Under the pieces are notes generated by a model. That model was not told where the DNA came from. It was given only the letters and a program-made list of their open reading frames with translations, and made no database searches. This document shows, piece after piece, positions 1 to 7,407 of a DNA stretch of 10,617 bases (the stretch's first letter is position 1; the number at the start of each line of letters is the position of its first letter). Made by a program: the position numbers and the translations under genes. This stretch comes from Bacteroidaceae bacterium (lineage in GTDB: Bacteria; Bacteroidota; Bacteroidia; Bacteroidales; Bacteroidaceae), in contig JAQWAN010000046.1 in assembly GCA_028707655.1 (NCBI GenBank), forward strand, positions 1 through 10,617, written 5' to 3'.

Positions 1-310
1 ATCTTGACACCTCCCCCACACGTGGGATAGCAATGCTCGCGGCATACGATATAAAAATGGCATAAATACAGTTACGCCGCTTGGGGTACATATCCAATGG
101 CTCTAAAGCAAGTTGCCATCGCATGCCTCTAATCACATGACTGGTTACACCAAAGAAAAGGGTGGCTACCATCCATCCATAGTTCATCTTTTCTAATGCT
201 ACATCCTTTAATTTGGAGAAATCGAAATCGCGATAGACCCACAATAATATCAAACCACCTAAAATAAGCGGAAAAATGACCTCCAAAACTGTTTTAATTA
301 TCTTTTTCAA
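1..310 (-). CDS. Flippase-like / LPG synthase TM-region family membrane protein, 5' part only
   Basis: I translated the minus strand by hand: 103 codons are open from a TTG at 310-308 to the window edge, so the C-terminal two thirds or more is missing. Residues 1-27 are a basic start plus a hydrophobic helix (about 9-26), then a soluble stretch with YRDFDFSKL. A second helix (about 44-60) leads into RGMRWQLALEP. At the truncated end comes IPRVGEVSR (95-103), whose RVGE-x-x-R pattern is a hallmark of the PF03706 (YbhN / MprF-like transmembrane) family. Members are polytopic inner-membrane proteins linked to lipid transfer or flipping; the substrate here is unknown. No ATG lies between the upstream in-frame stop and residue 42, so TTG at 310 is the best start and keeps the first helix. 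The gene is divergent from rsmA. The family call is good; the exact function is not assignable. Confidence 0.8.
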   Translation of the reverse strand, partial: MKKIIKTVLEVIFPLILGGLILLWVYRDFDFSKLKDVALEKMNYGWMVATLFFGVTSHVIRGMRWQLALEPLDMYPKRRNCIYAIFISYAASIAIPRVGEVSR

Positions 311-332
311 GCTACTATATTCTTATATTTCA

Positions 333-340
333 TACCTTTG
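333..340 (+). promoter_or_regulatory. Candidate Bacteroidota -7 element for rsmA-mgtE
   Basis: TACCTTTG matches the Bacteroidota housekeeping -7 consensus TAnnTTTG in full. It lies 62 bases upstream of the rsmA ATG. I see no good TTTG -33 partner at 17-23 bases upstream, so strength is uncertain. It faces a minus-strand -7 match 7 bases away. Confidence 0.5.
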
Positions 341-347
341 CGAACTG

Positions 348-355
348 CAAATATA
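348..355 (-). promoter_or_regulatory. Candidate -7 element for the leftward flippase-like gene
   Basis: Read on the minus strand this is TATATTTG, a full match to TAnnTTTG, 37 bases upstream of the TTG start at 310. No clear -33 TTTG is visible. Polymerase bound here would cover the rsmA -7 element at 333-340, so the two promoters probably compete. Confidence 0.45.
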
Positions 356-402
356 ACAGTATCTGTAGTAAAGCACATACTATTTAGCTAAAAAAGAAAA
401 TA

Positions 403-1215
403 ATGAATAAAGTAAGACCCAAAAAGAGCTTAGGACAACACTTCCTGAAAGATTTACAAATAGCCCAAGACATTGCCAACACTGTTGACATCTATCCTGA
501 GCTACCCGTTCTAGAGGTAGGTCCTGGTATGGGAGTACTTACACAATTCTTGCTCCGAAAAGAGCGACCATTAGATGTAGTAGAGTTAGACCGCGAATCG
601 GTTGCTTATCTAAAAGAGCATTATGAACAATTGGAGAACCATATTATAGAGGGCGACTTCCTAGCCATGGATGTATCTACCCTTTTTGAGGGCAAACCAT
701 TTGTGTTAACAGGCAACTATCCCTATAACATCTCGAGTCAGATCTTTTTTAAAGTGCTCGAGAACAAGGACCAAATTCCTTGTTGCACGGGTATGATTCA
801 AAAAGAGGTGGCCGAACGTATCGCATCTGCTCCGGGCAAAAAGAGTTATGGTATCTTAAGTGTACTTCTACAAGCTTGGTTTAAAATAGAATACCTCTTT
901 ACCGTTTCAGAAACGGTGTTCAACCCTCCTCCGAAGGTAAAGAGTGCAGTGATACGTATGACCCGTAACGATGTAACCACCTTCGGATGCGATGAGAAAT
1001 TGTTTAAGACGGTTATCAAAACCACGTTCAACCAACGCAGAAAGACACTACGTAATTCACTTAAACCTTTATTGGGGAAAGACTGTGCTATCTATGCCGA
1101 TCCATTCTTTACCAAACGTCCAGAACAATTGTCGGTAGCAGAATTTGTAACCATGACCAATCAGGTAGCAGAAGAATTAGCTAAACAAGCAGCCAACCCC
1201 ACTCTTACCGAGTGA
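403..1215 (+). CDS. rsmA: 16S rRNA (adenine1518-N6/adenine1519-N6)-dimethyltransferase RsmA (KsgA)
   Basis: The 270-residue product has the usual family length. It uses S-adenosylmethionine to dimethylate two adjacent adenines in the 3' terminal helix of 16S rRNA, a late small-subunit maturation step. Visible in order: the N-terminal KKSLGQHFL signature (7-15), the SAM-binding loop EVGPGMGVLT (38-47), the acidic ribose-binding strand VELD (60-63), EGDFL (83-87), the catalytic motif NYPYNISS (105-112), FNPPPKVKSAV (173-183) and the C-terminal FNQRRKTLRNSL (209-220). The ATG follows an A-rich leader and restores the expected N-terminus. The stop overlaps the mgtE start, indicating co-transcription. 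Nothing is missing or broken. Confidence 0.98.
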   Translation: MNKVRPKKSLGQHFLKDLQIAQDIANTVDIYPELPVLEVGPGMGVLTQFLLRKERPLDVVELDRESVAYLKEHYEQLENHIIEGDFLAMDVSTLFEGKPFVLTGNYPYNISSQIFFKVLENKDQIPCCTGMIQKEVAERIASAPGKKSYGILSVLLQAWFKIEYLFTVSETVFNPPPKVKSAVIRMTRNDVTTFGCDEKLFKTVIKTTFNQRRKTLRNSLKPLLGKDCAIYADPFFTKRPEQLSVAEFVTMTNQVAEELAKQAANPTLTE

Positions 1216-2597
1216 GCAAAAAAAAGAGTAATCATTCCAAAAAGCACGAAGAGATGGAAGAGGAACTACTTAACACAATAAAAAACTTAATAGAGCAGAA
1301 AGAAACCAACAAGGTTAAAGAGCTATTAAGCGACTTACACCATGCAGATATTGCAGAGTTGTGTAACGAATTAAAACCAGAACAAGCTCGTTTTGTATAT
1401 ATCTTACTAGACGATGAAACAGCAGCCGATGTTTTAGTGGCGATGGATGAGGATATTCGTAATGAATTCTTACATCTTATCCCCTCTGAAATTATTGCCA
1501 AACGCTTCTTCGATTATATGGACACCGATGATGCTGTGGAGATTATCCGCGACATGGACGATGAGAAAAAGGAGGAGATTCTCTCGCATATTGAAGATCT
1601 AGAACAAGCTGGCGATATTGTCGACTTGTTAAAATATGACGAGGATGTTGCCGGTGGTATCATGGGTACCGAAATGGTTGTCGTAAACGAGAACTGGAGT
1701 ATGCCGGAATGTTTGATACAGATGCGTCAACAGGCCGAAGATATGGACGAGATTTATTATGTCTATATTGTTGATGATGTGGAACGATTAAAAGGCGTTT
1801 TCCCATTAAAGAAGATGATTACCAACCCTTCTGCCTCTAAGGTGAAGCATGTGATGAAAAAAGACCCAATAGCAGTACATGTTAATACTCCTATTGATGA
1901 GGTGGTGCAGATTATTGAGAAATACGACTTAGTAGCAGTGCCAGTAGTAGATAGTATTGGTCGGTTATTAGGACGCATCACAGTAGATGATGCAATGGAT
2001 GAGGTGCGTGAACAAGCAGAGCGCGACTATCAATTGGCATCTGGACTATCAAAAGATATAGAAACCACCGATAGTATTTTTCAACAAACCAGTGCGCGGT
2101 TGCCTTGGTTAATTATCGGTATGCTAGGAGGAATAGGTAACTCGGTTATCCTAGGTAACTTTGGCACTACACTAGCCTCACACCCAGAGATGGCACTCTT
2201 TATCCCACTTATTGGTGGAACAGGAGGAAACGTAGGAACACAATCCTCTGCTATCGTGGTACAAGGCCTAGCCAACAAAACACTCGAAGCAAAAGATATC
2301 ACTAAACAAGTATTTAGAGAGTCGTTGGTAGCTATGATTAATGCCGCTATCATCTCCTTGATTGTATATGGTTACAACCTGTTCCGTTTTGGCACAGCTG
2401 CAACGGTAACCTATTCGGTACCTATCAGTCTATTTGCAGTGGTGATGTTTGCCTCTATTTTTGGAACATTAGTCCCCATGACACTAGAAAAATTAAGAAT
2501 TGACCCTGCCATAGCTACTGGACCCTTTATCTCAATCACAAACGATATTATCGGCATGCTCTTATATATGGGTATTACAGTACTATTAGGCGCATAA
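1212..2597 (+). CDS. mgtE: Magnesium transporter MgtE
   Basis: The 461-residue product is an inner-membrane Mg2+ channel/transporter gated by cytoplasmic Mg2+. The layout is canonical: an acidic helical MgtE N domain (about 25-150), two CBS domains (about 155-270, with DEIYYVYIVDD and VAVPVVDSIGRLLGRIT), a connecting helix, and a five-helix pore domain (about 296-461). Pore hallmarks are PLIGGTGGNVGTQSS (332-346) and DPAIATGPFISITND (431-445). Asp445 aligns, by distance from the C-terminus, with the Mg2+-selectivity aspartate of the Thermus protein. The GTG start at 1212 overlaps rsmA by four bases (GTGA), suggesting translational coupling. An internal ATG at 1254 (residue 15) would give 447 residues, nearer the usual family length, and cannot be excluded. 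No M-box or other leader riboswitch is visible, as expected for a downstream operon gene. Confidence 0.96.
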   Translation: MSKKKSNHSKKHEEMEEELLNTIKNLIEQKETNKVKELLSDLHHADIAELCNELKPEQARFVYILLDDETAADVLVAMDEDIRNEFLHLIPSEIIAKRFFDYMDTDDAVEIIRDMDDEKKEEILSHIEDLEQAGDIVDLLKYDEDVAGGIMGTEMVVVNENWSMPECLIQMRQQAEDMDEIYYVYIVDDVERLKGVFPLKKMITNPSASKVKHVMKKDPIAVHVNTPIDEVVQIIEKYDLVAVPVVDSIGRLLGRITVDDAMDEVREQAERDYQLASGLSKDIETTDSIFQQTSARLPWLIIGMLGGIGNSVILGNFGTTLASHPEMALFIPLIGGTGGNVGTQSSAIVVQGLANKTLEAKDITKQVFRESLVAMINAAIISLIVYGYNLFRFGTAATVTYSVPISLFAVVMFASIFGTLVPMTLEKLRIDPAIATGPFISITNDIIGMLLYMGITVLLGA

Positions 2598-2644
2598 AGA
2601 AGCTAAAGAGCTACGTATTTAGTATTTATAAAAAAAAGTAGACG

Positions 2645-2665
2645 TATTTGTATCATATACAAATA
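2645..2665. repeat. Perfect 9-bp AT-rich dyad, operator-like
   Basis: TATTTGTAT and ATACAAATA are perfect inverted copies separated by CAT. The dyad sits in the mgtE-DUF349 spacer and covers the candidate -33 TTTG of the next promoter. A T-rich but interrupted stretch follows, so it could instead be a weak mgtE terminator. A repressor site or a structural element are equally open. Confidence 0.45.
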
Positions 2666-2681
2666 ATATTTTATTAATTTG
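2647..2681 (+). promoter_or_regulatory. Candidate promoter for the DUF349 gene
   Basis: TTTG at 2647-2650 and TTAATTTG at 2674-2681 are spaced 23 bases, resembling the Bacteroidota TTTG / TAnnTTTG promoter with one mismatch in the -7 element. A transcript from here would have a leader of roughly 40 bases. The -33 lies inside the dyad at 2645-2665. Confidence 0.35.
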
Positions 2682-2729
2682 TACCCGAATTAACGGTGGA
2701 GCTATTCCACAACTATTAAAAGAATAACA

Positions 2730-4721
2730 ATGATGGATTCTCAAGACATGATTCAACCACAAAAGGGCGAAACTGTAAACGAAAAAGAGATTAAGACTGA
2801 CTCAACAGACACAGTAGATGCAAACGCTGCTGTTGCACCAACCGATACAGTCAAAGCAGATGCAACTACTACTGTTGCAGCAACCGAGGCGGTTAAGGCA
2901 GATGCAACTGTTGTTGCTACAGCTACTGAGCCAGCTAAGGCAGATGCAACAGTTGTTGTTACGGCAACCGAGCCAGCTAAAGCAGACGCAACAGTTGTTA
3001 CTACCGCAACCGAACCAACTAAGATGGAAACGATTGACGATGTATTAGCTCGTTTGAAAGTCCTTTCTGAGGATTCTACAAAAGGCAAAAAACAAGAAGT
3101 CGATGCACTGAAACCTCTTTTTTATAAGCTACATAAAGCTGCACAAGACAAAGAAAAGTCAGCCTTTATTGCCGCTGGTGGTGTAGCAGAAGATTTTATT
3201 GCACAACCAGATGCACGAGAGCAGGAGCTTAAACGTCTATTAGCCATCATTAAAGAACAAAAAATGGCCTATCACCAAGAGCTGGAGAAACAGAAAGAGG
3301 CAAACTTGGCCATTCGTTTAGGTATTATCGACCGTTTAAAAGCATTGACAAACAACCCAGAGGAAGCGGATAACTGCTACCATGAGGTAAAGGAATTGCA
3401 ACAAAAATGGAGAGAATCTAAGCTCATTCCGGAGTCTAAAATTACGGAACTCTATAAGAACTATCAATTACACATAGAACAATATTACGATACGCTTAAA
3501 CTGAACAATGAGTTTAGAGAGTACGATTTAAGAAAGAATCTAGAAATCAAAACGCGTCTTTGCGAAGCTGCCGAGAAATTGTTAGAAACAGAAGATGTTA
3601 TCTCTGCATTCCATCAACTGCAAAACTTGCATCTTGAGTTTAGAAACGCTGGTCCTATCCCCAAAGAGTTACGCGAAGGTATCTGGAAGAGATTTAAACA
3701 AGCCTCTACCGAGATTAACAGGCGTCATCAAGACTATTTTGAGGTAAAAAAGGAGAAAGAAACAAAGAACCTAGCTACAAAAACAGTTTTATGCGAAACA
3801 ATAGAGCATATCGACTATGAGAAATTACACAATTTCTCCGAATGGGACGCTGCTACCAAAAAAATTATAGCCTTGCAACAGGAGTGGAAAGGTATAGGCT
3901 ACGCACCTCGTAAAGAAAATGTAAAAATATTTGAACGTTTCCGTGCTGCTTGCGACATGTTTTTCGGTAAAAAAGGACTCTTCTTTAAACAACAAAAAGA
4001 ACAATTTGCACTTAATCTACAGAAAAAAACAGCTATCTGTGAACAAGCAGAAGCGTTAAAAGATAGCGAAGATTGGAAAGAAACATCTGCTACACTATCT
4101 GCTCTACAAAAAGAGTGGAGAACAATTGGACCTGTACCAAAAAAACACTCCGAAAGCATCTGGCAACGTTTCATTACTGCTTGCGATTATTTCTTTGAAA
4201 AAAGAAATACAGCTAATGCTACCCAACACTCTGCAGAGGCAGAAAACGCAACCGCTAAAAAAGCACTGATTGCTGAACTAGAAACCATCAAAAAAACAGT
4301 GGCAAAAGAGGATCAGAAAAGAGTTAGAGAGATTATCAAAGAATGGAACAATATTGGACATGTGCCTTACAGAGAGAAAGATAAATTGTTTAAACAATTC
4401 CATTCACTTGTTGACGATCTATTTGAAGCTTTACATATCAACTCTTCTAACGAACGTTTGAATAACTTCAAATCGTCTATTGGAAAAGAGAAGGATAGTA
4501 ACTCACTATATAGAGAACGAGAAAAACTGGTTCGTATCTACGATAGAATGAAAAATGAGATACTCACCTACGAAAACAATATAGGATTCTTAACGAGTAC
4601 TTCTAAAAAAGGAAACAGTCTTGTTAACGAAATCACCAAGAAGGTGGATCAACTAAAAATAGAGCAAGCTTTAGTGTATAAAAAAATTGAAGCAATCAAT
4701 GCATCCATGAAAGAGGAATAG
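2730..4721 (+). CDS. DUF349 repeat protein with Thr/Ala-rich N-terminal repeat tract
   Basis: This 663-residue protein is probably cytoplasmic: no signal peptide or membrane helix is visible. Residues 1-33 are polar. Residues 34-103 are a low-complexity tract of 14-residue repeats built on TEPAKADATV. From about 190 to 567 there are five DUF349 (PF03993-like) units, each a helical segment with a W/F-x-x-x-G-x-x-P turn: KWRESKLIP (226-234), EFRNAGPIP (303-311), EWKGIGYAP (385-393), EWRTIGPVP (462-470) and EWNNIGHVP (539-547), most followed by an IW/F-x-RF-x-x-A-C-D-x-FF-like helix. The tail (about 573-663) is charged and likely coiled-coil. DUF349 has no established biochemical function that I know of. 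ATG codons at 2730 and 2733 are adjacent; either is possible. The gene appears monocistronic, with its own spacer upstream and a strong terminator 25 bases downstream. Confidence 0.88.
   Translation: MMDSQDMIQPQKGETVNEKEIKTDSTDTVDANAAVAPTDTVKADATTTVAATEAVKADATVVATATEPAKADATVVVTATEPAKADATVVTTATEPTKMETIDDVLARLKVLSEDSTKGKKQEVDALKPLFYKLHKAAQDKEKSAFIAAGGVAEDFIAQPDAREQELKRLLAIIKEQKMAYHQELEKQKEANLAIRLGIIDRLKALTNNPEEADNCYHEVKELQQKWRESKLIPESKITELYKNYQLHIEQYYDTLKLNNEFREYDLRKNLEIKTRLCEAAEKLLETEDVISAFHQLQNLHLEFRNAGPIPKELREGIWKRFKQASTEINRRHQDYFEVKKEKETKNLATKTVLCETIEHIDYEKLHNFSEWDAATKKIIALQQEWKGIGYAPRKENVKIFERFRAACDMFFGKKGLFFKQQKEQFALNLQKKTAICEQAEALKDSEDWKETSATLSALQKEWRTIGPVPKKHSESIWQRFITACDYFFEKRNTANATQHSAEAENATAKKALIAELETIKKTVAKEDQKRVREIIKEWNNIGHVPYREKDKLFKQFHSLVDDLFEALHINSSNERLNNFKSSIGKEKDSNSLYREREKLVRIYDRMKNEILTYENNIGFLTSTSKKGNSLVNEITKKVDQLKIEQALVYKKIEAINASMKEE
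2829..3038 (+). repeat. In-frame 42-bp minisatellite inside the DUF349 gene
   Basis: Five tandem 14-residue units start at residues 34, 48, 62, 76 and 90. The middle two (2913-2954 and 2955-2996) are nearly identical at protein level, while the outer ones are degraded. The core reads ATEPAKADATVV. Because 42 is a multiple of three, gain or loss of units would keep the frame, so the N-terminal tract can vary in length between strains. Synonymous differences between units indicate that the array is not freshly expanded. Confidence 0.85.
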
Positions 4722-4746
4722 TCCTTTTTTATCGCCCAAACCCTAT

Positions 4747-4787
4747 AAGCCATCTTAGTAATACTCTTACTAAGATGGCTTTTTTTT
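4747..4787 (+). terminator. Intrinsic terminator of the DUF349 gene
   Basis: A perfect 15-bp stem (4747-4761 with 4767-4781, left arm AAGCCATCTTAGTAA) closes a five-base loop TACTC and runs straight into a T tract to 4787. It begins 25 bases after the stop. There is no matching T tract on the other strand, so it serves rightward transcription only. Confidence 0.92.
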
Positions 4788-4825
4788 GTAAAATAGAGGT
4801 AGTAATTGACTGAATATATAGGTAG

Positions 4826-4891
4826 TTTTTGAGGTAAAAACAGCTGTATTTTACTCCAAATACAGCTCCTTTTTGATCTAAAGACAGCTGT
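4826..4891. repeat. 22-bp tandem repeat with ACAGCTGT cores
   Basis: Three head-to-tail 22-bp units occupy 4826-4847, 4848-4869 and 4870-4891. Units 1 and 3 differ at only three positions; unit 2 is more diverged. Each unit is a T run, a variable middle, an A run and ACAGCTGT (ACAGCTCC in unit 2). A degenerate continuation runs to about 4940, with ACAGGTGT at 4924-4931 and a small hairpin CAGGT/ACCTG (4925-4929 with 4936-4940). The array sits in the 369-base gap between the terminator and the DUF1573 promoter. A 96-codon minus-strand reading frame crosses it, but its composition follows the repeats and the terminator stem, so I do not call it a gene. Function is unknown. Confidence 0.7.
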
Positions 4892-5047
4892 TTTTTCAAA
4901 AAGGGGGTTTTGCTTCTAAAAAAACAGGTGTTTTTACCTGCTTGTGTTGAACACATGGTTAAAACCGATTCTATTGAACAGAACAAAAGAGAAAGGATTT
5001 CTTCGTTAATATTCTGCAATATAGTAGAGCTATTAGGAGAAATTCTG

Positions 5048-5055
5048 TAAATTTG
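5048..5055 (+). promoter_or_regulatory. Candidate -7 element for DUF1573-meaB
   Basis: TAAATTTG is a full match to TAnnTTTG, 35 bases upstream of the DUF1573 ATG. I see no TTTG at the expected -33 distance. It is the only strong promoter-like element between the upstream terminator and the gene. Confidence 0.5.
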
Positions 5056-5090
5056 TAGAAGTTATTAACGATACGATAAGAATTCAACGA

Positions 5091-6164
5091 ATGAAACGCA
5101 TATACACACTCACAGCACTGCTGTTTTTAATGGTATCATCCACACTAGTGGCACAACCAAAACTTAAAATCGATAAGAAAAAGTACGACTTTGGAAATAT
5201 CGTTTGGAAAACGCCTTCAACGGCTTCTTTTTCTATTCAAAACACAGGCAACAGTGCATTGGTTATCGTTAATGTGACCTCTTCGTGCGGATGTACTATC
5301 GCTAATTGGACACAAACACCAATCGCACCAGGGGAGGCCGGTATTGTAAATGCTACCTACGATGCAAAGGCATTAGGCCATTTCAATAAGTCAATTGGCA
5401 TCTACACCAATACATCCGACTATCCCGTCTACCTCACTCTACTGGGCAATGTGAGCTACAAACAGCTCGACTTTTCTAAATCACATCCCTTTAAAATTGG
5501 TAATCTTGCAGTGAACAACAGAAACCTAGAGTTTGAAACCACGCAAGAGGGGGTAAACAAGACCATACAATTGGAGGTGGTTAATCAATCGAGTGAGAGT
5601 TACAAACCTGTTTTAATGCATCTCCCACCCTTCTTACAACTAGAGAGTGATGCTAAAACAGTTAAATCGGGCGAAAAAGCAACGCTTACACTTACACTAC
5701 TAGCCGACAAGCTACACCACTATGGGTTAACACAGACCTCTATCTACATCTCCCGATTCCCAGGAGATAAGGTAGGAGAGGAGAACGAGATAAACGTGGC
5801 AGCTACATTAGTACCCAACTTCTCTAACCTTACGGAGCAACAACGTAAAATGGCACCTAAGATTGATTTCTCTACAAAACATATTAGCATTAAGGGATTG
5901 CCCACGTACAAGAAAACGAAATTTAATGTTAACATTGCAAATCAAGGAAAATCGACACTGAAAATAAAAGAGATACAACTCTTTCACCCAGCAATTAGTG
6001 TAAGTCTTTCTCACAAAGAAATCTTACCGGGAACAGTGGCTAAGCTGAAGATTAAGGTCTCCGGAAAACTACTTAAGAAATCAAAGTCGAAGGTATACAA
6101 CCGAATTATATTAGTCTCTAACGATCCGCAAAATCCTATTGCGTCCATCTTATTAGACAAATAA
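5091..6164 (+). CDS. Exported DUF1573 domain protein
   Basis: The 357-residue protein begins with a clear signal peptide (MKR, hydrophobic core 7-20, likely cleavage after STLVA at 21), so it acts in the periplasm or outside; there is no lipobox cysteine. Residues 28-120 form a DUF1573 / ASH-like immunoglobulin-fold domain: KYDFGNI (31-37), NTGNSALVI (51-59), the signature SSCGCT (64-69), then IAPGEAGIVNATYD and an IYTNTSDYPVYLTLLG strand. Two further Ig-like segments follow (about 125-230 and 250-357, the last ending ILVSNDPQNP), so the protein is probably three beta-sandwiches. DUF1573 proteins are common in Bacteroidota, and their roles are mostly unknown. The gene is 18 bases upstream of meaB with no terminator between, so the two are probably co-transcribed, although I know of no functional link. 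Confidence 0.88.
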   Translation: MKRIYTLTALLFLMVSSTLVAQPKLKIDKKKYDFGNIVWKTPSTASFSIQNTGNSALVIVNVTSSCGCTIANWTQTPIAPGEAGIVNATYDAKALGHFNKSIGIYTNTSDYPVYLTLLGNVSYKQLDFSKSHPFKIGNLAVNNRNLEFETTQEGVNKTIQLEVVNQSSESYKPVLMHLPPFLQLESDAKTVKSGEKATLTLTLLADKLHHYGLTQTSIYISRFPGDKVGEENEINVAATLVPNFSNLTEQQRKMAPKIDFSTKHISIKGLPTYKKTKFNVNIANQGKSTLKIKEIQLFHPAISVSLSHKEILPGTVAKLKIKVSGKLLKKSKSKVYNRIILVSNDPQNPIASILLDK

Positions 6165-6182
6165 CGATTAAATCATCACACT

Positions 6183-7286
6183 ATGGAACATCATGAAAAT
6201 GAAACAGTATATACAGGTTTAACAGTTAACAAAGGTATCGAACAACCAGCTGCTGTGAGCCCTTATCTAAAAAAGAGAAAGAGAAAGGTTAAAAGAGAAC
6301 TCTCGGTCAATGATTATGTGGAAAACATCATCAAAGGAAATGTGACAATTCTAAGTCGCGCTATCACTTTGATAGAGAGCGTAAAACCTGAGCATCAAGC
6401 GGTGGCACAAGAGGTTATTGAAAAATGCTTACCCTATTCCGGTAAATCTATCCGAATAGGTATTAGTGGCGTACCAGGAGCTGGAAAGAGTACATCCATT
6501 GATGTGTTTGGACTGCATGAGCTAGAGAAAGGTGGCAAACTAGCGGTGTTGGCCATTGACCCAAGTAGTGAACGATCGAAAGGAAGTATATTAGGCGATA
6601 AAACGCGAATGGAGAAATTGGCGGTGCATCCTGCTTCTTTTATCCGACCTAGCCCAACAGCAGGCTCATTGGGAGGTGTAGCACGAAAGACAAGAGAGAC
6701 TATCATTTTATGTGAAGCAGCGGGATACGACAAGGTGTTTGTGGAGACTGTGGGTGTAGGACAAAGTGAAACAGCTTGTCACTCTATGGTCGATTTCTTT
6801 CTTCTGATTCAACTAGCAGGTACTGGCGATGAGTTACAGGGTATCAAAAGAGGTATCATGGAGATGGCCGACGGTATTGTTATCAACAAGGCCGATGGAA
6901 ACAATATTGATAAAGCCAACCTTGCAGCTACGCAGTTTAAAAATGCACTGCATCTCTTTCCTAAACCTGAATCGGATTGGGAACCACAGGTGCTTACCTA
7001 TTCGGGCTTCTATGGACTGGGCATTGCAGAGATCTGGACCATGATTGACCAATACATCGATTTCGTAAAAAAGAATGGCTATTTTGACCACAAACGAAAC
7101 GAACAGGCTAAATATTGGATGTACGAAACCATTAATCAACAGCTAAAAGAGAGTTTCTACAACGATAAAGCAATCAACAGTCTATTAGCGGAAAACGAAA
7201 ACATGGTGCTCAATGGCTCAAAGACTTCGTTTGTTGCTGCAAAATATTTATTGGATACGTATTACAACAACCTACGTAAAGCGTAA
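6183..7286 (+). CDS. meaB: Methylmalonyl-CoA mutase-associated GTPase MeaB (ArgK/LAO family)
   Basis: The 367-residue cytoplasmic G3E-type P-loop GTPase protects and reloads adenosylcobalamin-dependent mutases, typically methylmalonyl-CoA mutase in the succinate-to-propionate pathway. Motifs: Walker A GVPGAGKS (96-103), the family block AIDPSSERSKGSILGDKTRM (124-143), RPSPTAGSLGGVARKT (155-170), G3 ETVGVGQSE (188-196), and base-specificity NKAD (235-238). The C-terminal helical region (about 305-367) fits the family dimerisation arm. A basic stretch LKKRKRKVKREL (29-40) precedes the core; Bacteroidales homologues as I recall them have a similar leader, so I do not treat it as odd. No mutase subunit gene lies in the window; its client must be encoded elsewhere. 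The old ArgK label (arginine transport kinase) is a misnomer for this family. Confidence 0.95.
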   Translation: MEHHENETVYTGLTVNKGIEQPAAVSPYLKKRKRKVKRELSVNDYVENIIKGNVTILSRAITLIESVKPEHQAVAQEVIEKCLPYSGKSIRIGISGVPGAGKSTSIDVFGLHELEKGGKLAVLAIDPSSERSKGSILGDKTRMEKLAVHPASFIRPSPTAGSLGGVARKTRETIILCEAAGYDKVFVETVGVGQSETACHSMVDFFLLIQLAGTGDELQGIKRGIMEMADGIVINKADGNNIDKANLAATQFKNALHLFPKPESDWEPQVLTYSGFYGLGIAEIWTMIDQYIDFVKKNGYFDHKRNEQAKYWMYETINQQLKESFYNDKAINSLLAENENMVLNGSKTSFVAAKYLLDTYYNNLRKA

Positions 7287-7407
7287 GAATAGAGAAGCTA
7301 CTTTTTTATGGGCTAATTACAAATGAGCAGACGAACTTAGATCTATTCATCGGTCAAGAAAGAAAGAAGTTAATTGAAATATATGCCATAATAGCACGCT
7401 TTTTTCT

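Noticed and set aside
2753..3088. Minus-strand frame and a plus-strand alternative frame across the Thr/Ala tract.
   Set aside because: Both are low-complexity shadows of the 42-bp repeat inside the DUF349 gene.
4826..4940. Possible CRISPR array.
   Set aside because: The units are directly adjacent with no unique spacers, and no cas gene is present.
4729..5019. A 96-codon minus-strand reading frame in the gap after the DUF349 gene.
   Set aside because: It runs through the terminator stem and the 22-bp repeats, its residue pattern mirrors the repeat, and it has no recognisable domain or promoter.
6267..6302. The basic leader of MeaB as a novel targeting or DNA-binding segment.
   Set aside because: Bacteroidales MeaB proteins that I recall carry a similar N-terminal leader, so it looks like a family feature.
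7287..7320. T-run after meaB as a terminator.
   Set aside because: No stable stem precedes the T6 run at about 7302-7307.
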